Below, in pieces: positions 41,074 to 46,564 of a stretch of DNA of 46,564 bases; the stretch's first letter is position 1, and each line of letters begins with the position of its first letter. Both the position numbers and the translations under genes were made by a program. The DNA is from Acidimicrobiales bacterium (GTDB lineage Bacteria; Actinomycetota; Acidimicrobiia; Acidimicrobiales; Palsa-688), in assembly GCA_036378675.1 (NCBI GenBank), contig DASUWA010000042.1:1-46564 (forward strand), in the 5' to 3' direction. The notes below the pieces were generated by a model. The model was not told the DNA's origin and ran no database searches. It saw nothing but the letters and a program-made list of their open reading frames with translations.

Positions 41074-43047
41074 GTGGATGATGTAAACACACCCTCGACT
41101 GCCTTCGCCGTCTCAGTCGTCATGACTGTCTCCAGCGATTTAGACGCCGCGGTTGAGAATGCCGCGCGCATGGTTGAGATAGATGGAGACCTCATAGCCG
41201 AATTCATCTGCGTTGATCGGAGCCCCGCGAGGGCCTCTGAGCGCGTGCATAACTCGCGAGGCCGGGGCCCATTCCAGTTCCTCGCGTTAGGTCCTGACAG
41301 GAGCATCGGAGAAGCCGGGAACTTAGGGGTCGAGACAACGTCAAGTGACCTAGTCCTGCTACTGGACGATCAGGTAGTCGTGGAGCCGCACTGCATAGAA
41401 CGCCTCGGCCAAAGCCTGCTGGGTCATGCTAACTACGGCGCTGTCGGACCTGTGATTCTCGACCAGTACGGTCAGGTCCAGGAGATTGGTGGCCGTGTAT
41501 CGAGGAACGGCGAAATTGTTCAGATCGGGGGAGGATCCGACTGGTCCGAAGTTCGACTAAGCAATGATTTGGCCGTCGATTATTGCTCGGCGTCGTGTCT
41601 CCTGGTCAGAAGGAATGAATTCATTCGGGTGGGCGGCTTCTCCTTCGAATGGGAGCTCGGTGGTTACGAAGACGTCGATCTCTGCCGGCGGCTCCGGCAG
41701 GAAGTCGGACCGGTCGTCGTGAATCCGCTCGCCCATGTTGTCCGAACCCACGCGGGAGGCACGAGACGACCTGAGGTAGAAGCCGAAGCCAATCGACTTC
41801 TCTTCGTCACCAAGTGGCAAGATCACAAATCGACTCTCCTCACCCGCGTTACAGAAGATGTCCAAACCGGCTCATGCCGAGTCGATCGCACAGAACCAAC
41901 AGAACCCGGGACTGAAGATAGCCTCACCAGCGCAAGGGATGTTCGGCCCGGTGGCAGTGCGCTTCTCTATACGCCTTATGAATTCGTGCCCGGCGGCGGT
42001 GAACGTTTCCTCCTTGAGCTCGCGTCAGTCCTTTCTGAGAACCTTGGGCAGCGAAATGTCCACATGGCCTTCCCCTTCCCCTACAGCAATCTCCGAATGC
42101 GCCAGATCAATGACGCATTAGGAATGTCCACCTCGATCCGTGCTACGACGCTGGGAAGTTCGGTCGCCGAAACTTGCGACATAATGGTGGTCCTCGGAAA
42201 CCAAATAGTCCCTCCAGTAGCCGGGCGCGGGAAACGGCTAAATATTTTCATCTGCCAGTTCCCGTTTGAGGCTCCGGAGGAAGAGATCCGCTCCCGAGCG
42301 GGGTACCTTGCGACATTTGACGAGATATGGGTCTACTCGCAATTCGTGCGCCGTTACGTAAGCGGTTACCTCCGCCTGTTGGACCTCCCTGCGACCAGCG
42401 TGCGGGTGGTATATCCGCCGGCGACACTCCCAACGCCCGCCAGGTTGCCGAGTTGGCCCGATCGGAAATTGGTTCTCTCTGTTGGACGATTCTTCGAGGG
42501 AGGTCACAACAAACGCCAGGACGTGGTGATCGAGATCGTCAAGCGGCTCTCTCAGAAACACGGTGCGCCAATTTCCTTGGCGCTTGGGGGCTCGCTACAC
42601 GCCACTGCAAGCTCACGAGCTCGTTTCAATGAGCTCGTCGAAATGGCCAAGGGGTGCGACTGTCGCTTCTATCCGAATGCCAATCGCCAGGAACTCTTGG
42701 ACCTGTACGCACAGTCGGGGGTCCTGATCCACGCGGCGGGCTATCAGGTTGACAAGTTTGCGCACCCCGAAGGCCTTGAGCACTTCGGCATCGCTCCTGT
42801 GGAAGCGGCGAGCGTCGGATGTATACCACTGGTTTACGACGAAGGCGGGCCGGCGGAGGTCATGGATCTTCTTGGCTGCCCCACCACTTTTCACTCGATT
42901 CCCGAGGCTGTTGACCAACTCGCTGGTCTACTTGCCGATCCAAACGGCTCCGCGGCGTTGAGCGAGGAGCTCATTCGGAGATCGACTACTTTCTCCACAG
43001 GCATGTTTCGAACTCGAGTAAACGAGGCCCTGACGAGCCTTCTGTGA
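41074..43047 (+). CDS. GT2-GT4 fusion glycosyltransferase
   Basis: A 657-residue two-module enzyme. The N-terminal GT-A domain (about 10-260) has VSVVMTVSSDLDAAVENA, LVLLLDDQVVVEP with the DD metal motif, and FSFEWELGGYEDVDLCRRLRQ. After a linker of about 35 residues the GT-B domain (about 295-657) begins ALLYTPYEFVPGGGERFLLE and has LVLSVGRFFEGGHNKRQDVV and HFGIAPVEAASVGCIPLVYDEGGPAE, characteristic of GT4. The GT2 DxD region reads LDDQ, which is normal for this group. It is preceded by the stand-alone coiled-coil protein and faces the five-domain protein, ending 11 bases from its stop. Confidence 0.87.
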   Translation: MDDVNTPSTAFAVSVVMTVSSDLDAAVENAARMVEIDGDLIAEFICVDRSPARASERVHNSRGRGPFQFLALGPDRSIGEAGNLGVETTSSDLVLLLDDQVVVEPHCIERLGQSLLGHANYGAVGPVILDQYGQVQEIGGRVSRNGEIVQIGGGSDWSEVRLSNDLAVDYCSASCLLVRRNEFIRVGGFSFEWELGGYEDVDLCRRLRQEVGPVVVNPLAHVVRTHAGGTRRPEVEAEANRLLFVTKWQDHKSTLLTRVTEDVQTGSCRVDRTEPTEPGTEDSLTSARDVRPGGSALLYTPYEFVPGGGERFLLELASVLSENLGQRNVHMAFPFPYSNLRMRQINDALGMSTSIRATTLGSSVAETCDIMVVLGNQIVPPVAGRGKRLNIFICQFPFEAPEEEIRSRAGYLATFDEIWVYSQFVRRYVSGYLRLLDLPATSVRVVYPPATLPTPARLPSWPDRKLVLSVGRFFEGGHNKRQDVVIEIVKRLSQKHGAPISLALGGSLHATASSRARFNELVEMAKGCDCRFYPNANRQELLDLYAQSGVLIHAAGYQVDKFAHPEGLEHFGIAPVEAASVGCIPLVYDEGGPAEVMDLLGCPTTFHSIPEAVDQLAGLLADPNGSAALSEELIRRSTTFSTGMFRTRVNEALTSLL

Positions 43048-43058
43048 ACGCGGCCGAT

Positions 43059-46000
43059 TTACTCGTCGAGGACCTTTTCGTGTTTTCGAGCCACGACCCA
43101 TATTCCTGACGCGACCGCTTTCAGCGAGTCATGATCGACGAGCTCATCCAGTGACGAAAGACGGCTCCGCCACTCCTCCCTCTCGACGGCATCCATCTTG
43201 TCGGTAATGCCGGCTGCGTCCATGATCCAATTGATCGTGAATGAAAGTGGCCCAAACCAATCTGACTCTTCGATGGAGCACGATTCCTTGAAGAGTTCTT
43301 CGGTGCCCCAGCCGGTCATATTGTAAAAGTGGTAGGGCACGGCGTGCAACGGCTGCATGAATGCAACCTCGGTCAGAATTAGGCCACCTGGCTTGCATAC
43401 CCGGATCATCTCTTGTGCAACGGCACGAGGATTCGCCAAGTGCTCAAACACCGCCTGGCTCAAGACCAGGTCAAAGGTGCTGTCGTCGAATGGAAGCCGA
43501 TGCAGGTCGGCACGCAGGTCGGCGCCCTCGTAGGGCAAGAATTCCAGGTTCAAGTGATTGGGTCGGCTCGACCTGCGGTCTCCACCACCACATTCCAGGA
43601 TTAGCTGGGTCGAATCGCACTGAGAGAGGTGTCGAGTGATCCGCTCGCTATAAGTGTTGGCTCGAGCGAACGGGGCCGCACCCGAAAAGCGCAATCCAGA
43701 TTGTCTCGGTGCGAGTAGGACGAGTTCATCAACGTGGACATATGAGGCGGGCTCGAGCTTGATCACCTTTAGAACAATCTCGTGCGTCGCGAGCTCAAGA
43801 TCACTTTGGATATCTATAATCCGGCTGACCGAACCCAGAGTCGCCCGAGTGTCGAGGACGTGTGTTACGCGGCCGTCCACGATGACTTGCAGCGAACCGC
43901 CATGCTGATGATCGACGAGCCTCAGGCGAACATCGGTGCAGGGGCCACGGTAGGTGAGTGTCGCGCCCAATTCGGATGACGTCCAACAGTCAGGATGAAC
44001 GTTCCAGCCATCCGCCACCATCTCGTCACTGCGTCCAGAAATCCGGTATTCGCCAATCTCTCCCACGAATCGTGTTGGGGCCGGATCTGGTGGCTGCGAA
44101 ATAGGCTCCACCTCGGCAAACGTGATCTGGAAATTATCGATCCTGGCGACGTTCACCGAACAAGTCGGGCACCGCAGCGTTCCAGTCTTGACGCGACCGT
44201 CCTCGGTAGCAACGATGCTAATGACGTTCAGCAGTCCCCGGCACTGGGTGCACCGCAGAGCGTCGAGCAGTAGACGCTGCCGATCGGCCGCGACTTTAGT
44301 CCAGGGATGAATTTCCAATGACAGGTCCTCGGTGACTACTTCATTTCGCTGCTGGGGAACCCCTTCGAGGAGAGCTTGCACCGACGCTGCGACGCGTGCG
44401 GCCATCTGAGTGTCGGTGAACTTCTCCTCGTACGATCGACGGCCGTGGGCTCCCATCGATGCTCGAAGATCGGGGTCGTCGATCAGGCAACTCAGCGCCG
44501 ACGAGAGTGCGATTGTGTCGTCTGGTGGAACAAGAATTCCATCCAGGCCATCCCGTACCACCGAGATGACTCCATTTACCAAGCTCGACACCACGGGCTT
44601 CCCAAACCGCATCGCTTCGAGGTTGACCAAGCCGAACGACTCGAAGCGCGATGGGGCGACGAAGATGTCGCATCGTGCGAACGCTGCGATCAATTCGTCG
44701 TCCGCTATAGGCCCGAGGAACCGAACCTTTTGTTTCACGTCCGGAGGCTGACTGGATAGAAACTTCTCTTTGTAAGTGATCCCGTCAGGAGCGGGAGTTG
44801 AGTCATCTCCCGCAAGCGTGAACCGGACTTGCGGATGGCGAGCACAAAGCGCAGGAATAGCGGCCAACAGGGTGTCGATACCTTTGCGAGGCTCGAGTCG
44901 TCCGACGAAGAGAACCTCTACCCATTCATCCGAACCTATGCTCGGGGGAAGGTCGAGATCCGGAAGTCCTAGAGGGGCTAAACCGCGCTTCCAGCTCGGG
45001 ATTTGGGTCCCGTATAGGCGTTCCAACTCGTCAAACGTCGACGGGAAGGCGGCCATCACCAGGTCTGTAAGCTCATAGGTAGTACGATCCGCGTCAGCGA
45101 TTGCTCGCACGGATGCGTGACTTACATCGATTCGCGGATCGCTAGCTGCGACGGCAAGGATCGGGGTATATGCGAACAGAACCGACCTGAAGTGACGGTC
45201 GCCGACTACCGCAAGCCCTTCGGCATCCCAGTTGGGCAATTGCACGGCATCGACTCGATTAAGTCCATCTAGGCGTCTCAACTCATCAAGCACCGAACCC
45301 GACCAGTTCCATAGTTCGTCCGGCAGGTCGGGGACTGGAGACACTCCTTGATCGGTAGAAACGATCCGATGAACCCAAACTCCCTCTTCAAAGTCCACCG
45401 TGTTGTGGCCCGAACGACTGGCGGTGATGACATGGACGGTGTGGCCCTCAGACGCCATTGCCGTGGCGAGAGTGTGGTGGGCCCGTCCAATTCCATGGAC
45501 GGTGCCGGGAGGATATTCCCGGGTGACGATGCAGTAGCGAAGCCTTCGAGAGTACGGCTGGACTGTGGGGAAGCGAAGAAAATCGGCACTCCGTTCCTCA
45601 AACCAACGCTTAGGTCTGGTTCGAGCAGGTTTGGCTGCCCACTCATGCGCCAACCTCCACCCTTCGATCACGTCGACATCGAACTGGTGGAGCGACTGCG
45701 AAGCGGCTCGCCCCGCTTGAACGTGGTTCTCCAGATCCGCTCGTCGGCTCTTCGCAAACTGTGAGAAAGCCTCGGCCATCTCTAGCTCGTTGGACCTCTT
45801 AAGGCCGTGACGAATCGAAAAGTAAACGCGGCTGAGGATAACTCCGCGGTAGTCGACCGTCACACGGCCGTCATTGCGAATGTCGCTCGGAAGGAACTTG
45901 TGGTGAACGACGCCACGAAATTGTGGCAACACCCGATACCCGCGATCAATCAGCCGAACGCAGACATCGGTTTCGTCGAGATAGAAGGCGTAGGTTTCGT

Positions 46001-46556
46001 CGAATCCGCCTATTTCGACCAAGCGTTCGCGGACGAAGAGGCTGTTAGTCCCCATCGGGTACGGGAAAATCGGGGTGTCGGGGTGATCGAGATAATCGAG
46101 TCGCCGCGGTTCGAGTCCGACAGAGAAATCGCCCCAGCGATCAGCGAGGTTGTACAGGGCTTGAAAGCGGTGGCCTGAGTGGTCCATGACACAGCCGCCA
46201 GTTGCGGCCACCTCAGGATCAGAGAATGCCTCGATCAGATCGTCGAGCCAGCTCGCGTCTGGAAGCGCGTCGTCGTCAATGAACGCGACGATTGCGCCTG
46301 TAGCCGCGGCAATGCCGAGGTTCCGCGATGCCGACAGATTCCGCTCTGTGGTCAAGACAACCTTGATCTTCCCCTCGTACTGATCCAGAACGTCGCTGGT
46401 CTGGTCCGTACATGGCCCAGCGACGACGACGACCTCGAACGTCGAATAAGCGAGATGCTCTAAGGCTCTGAGAGTATTTCTCAGTGAGGCCGCTCGGTTA
46501 TAGGTACATATGATGACGGATACGAGCGGCTTGGTCACGCTTCTGTTGCCGCACAC
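43059..46556 (-). CDS. five-domain GT2-GT4-zinc ribbon-beta sandwich-methyltransferase protein
   Basis: A 1165-residue protein whose true start may lie beyond the window end; the GTG at 46556 and the GTG at 46538 (VTKPLVSVIICTYNR) are candidates. Domains in order: GT2 (about 8-250; SVIICTYNRAASLRNTL, AFIDDDALP, FYLDETDVCVRL); GT4 (about 340-745; YCIVTREYPPGTVHGIGR, VEVLFVGRLEPRKGIDTLLA, PSRFESFGLVNLEAMRFGKP); a Trm112-like zinc ribbon with two CxxC pairs (about 765-800); a beta-sandwich of carbohydrate-esterase or CBM type (about 835-950); and a type-11 methyltransferase (about 980-1165; LILECGGGDRR, LRADLHRLPFDDSTFDLVLS). The SAM loop is ECGGG, not the usual DLGCG type. It could add sugars and then methylate the chain. 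Confidence 0.85.
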   Translation of the reverse strand: MCGNRSVTKPLVSVIICTYNRAASLRNTLRALEHLAYSTFEVVVVAGPCTDQTSDVLDQYEGKIKVVLTTERNLSASRNLGIAAATGAIVAFIDDDALPDASWLDDLIEAFSDPEVAATGGCVMDHSGHRFQALYNLADRWGDFSVGLEPRRLDYLDHPDTPIFPYPMGTNSLFVRERLVEIGGFDETYAFYLDETDVCVRLIDRGYRVLPQFRGVVHHKFLPSDIRNDGRVTVDYRGVILSRVYFSIRHGLKRSNELEMAEAFSQFAKSRRADLENHVQAGRAASQSLHQFDVDVIEGWRLAHEWAAKPARTRPKRWFEERSADFLRFPTVQPYSRRLRYCIVTREYPPGTVHGIGRAHHTLATAMASEGHTVHVITASRSGHNTVDFEEGVWVHRIVSTDQGVSPVPDLPDELWNWSGSVLDELRRLDGLNRVDAVQLPNWDAEGLAVVGDRHFRSVLFAYTPILAVAASDPRIDVSHASVRAIADADRTTYELTDLVMAAFPSTFDELERLYGTQIPSWKRGLAPLGLPDLDLPPSIGSDEWVEVLFVGRLEPRKGIDTLLAAIPALCARHPQVRFTLAGDDSTPAPDGITYKEKFLSSQPPDVKQKVRFLGPIADDELIAAFARCDIFVAPSRFESFGLVNLEAMRFGKPVVSSLVNGVISVVRDGLDGILVPPDDTIALSSALSCLIDDPDLRASMGAHGRRSYEEKFTDTQMAARVAASVQALLEGVPQQRNEVVTEDLSLEIHPWTKVAADRQRLLLDALRCTQCRGLLNVISIVATEDGRVKTGTLRCPTCSVNVARIDNFQITFAEVEPISQPPDPAPTRFVGEIGEYRISGRSDEMVADGWNVHPDCWTSSELGATLTYRGPCTDVRLRLVDHQHGGSLQVIVDGRVTHVLDTRATLGSVSRIIDIQSDLELATHEIVLKVIKLEPASYVHVDELVLLAPRQSGLRFSGAAPFARANTYSERITRHLSQCDSTQLILECGGGDRRSSRPNHLNLEFLPYEGADLRADLHRLPFDDSTFDLVLSQAVFEHLANPRAVAQEMIRVCKPGGLILTEVAFMQPLHAVPYHFYNMTGWGTEELFKESCSIEESDWFGPLSFTINWIMDAAGITDKMDAVEREEWRSRLSSLDELVDHDSLKAVASGIWVVARKHEKVLDE

Positions 46557-46564
46557 TTCCAGAG

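Overview
The window is 46.6 kb of high-GC DNA from an actinobacterium, most likely of the class Acidimicrobiia. The grounds are three secreted proteins ending in six copies of a roughly 42-residue GYWLVASDGG-type repeat, a complete set of genes for decaprenyl-phosphoryl-arabinose synthesis (UbiA-type phosphoribosyltransferase, DprE1, DprE2), an F420-type luciferase-like oxidoreductase, and many genes whose start codon lies 6 bases after a TANNNT -10 hexamer (leaderless promoters). The lineage is an inference from gene content; no rRNA gene is present.

Layout. 0.2-6.3 kb: a secreted Asp-box (BNR) protein, a thiolase, a zinc-ribbon protein, then a three-gene oxidoreductase operon (LLM oxidoreductase, SnoaL-like protein, SDR) and a HxlR regulator divergent from a DHA2-type efflux pump at 6.3-7.9 kb. 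8.0-10.1 kb: an Nramp-family transporter with altered metal-site motifs, preceded by its own promoter, a 15-codon leader peptide with a perfect Shine-Dalgarno, stem-loops, and a second upstream ORF whose stop overlaps the transporter start. 10.1-15.0 kb: a PadR regulator, small proteins, a large secreted propeller protein and a membrane protein. 15.1-19.4 kb: rmlC followed by ubiA-dprE1-dprE2-HAD phosphatase, the pathway to the arabinofuranose donor of the cell wall. 19.4-20.3 kb: an orphan HicB-like protein and a VapBC toxin-antitoxin pair. 20.4-26.6 kb: GDP-mannose 4,6-dehydratase, then a SpoIID-type protein, a Tat/lipobox polysaccharide deacetylase and a subtilisin-like protease; the SpoIID protein and the protease carry the six-repeat domain.

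26.7-46.6 kb is a surface-polysaccharide locus: glycosyltransferases, GT-C-like membrane proteins, and an eight-gene minus-strand operon (37.9 to 29.8 kb) made of Wzm permease, Wzt ATPase with a C-terminal glycan-binding domain, a coiled-coil protein, GT4, a DPM1-like GT2, a second coiled-coil protein, a GT4-GT4 fusion and a GT2. A solitary clpP and a tRNA-Leu(UAG) interrupt the locus at 38.1-38.9 kb. Beyond the tRNA lie a third coiled-coil protein, a GT2-GT4 fusion and a 1165-residue protein with five domains (GT2, GT4, zinc ribbon, beta-sandwich, methyltransferase). Together these suggest an ABC-exported glycan that may be sized by coiled-coil parts and capped by methylation.

Most exciting leads: the leader-peptide-controlled Nramp transporter, the shared six-repeat surface domain on three unrelated enzymes, the split coiled-coil/methyltransferase/Wzt system, and the widespread leaderless promoter pattern.
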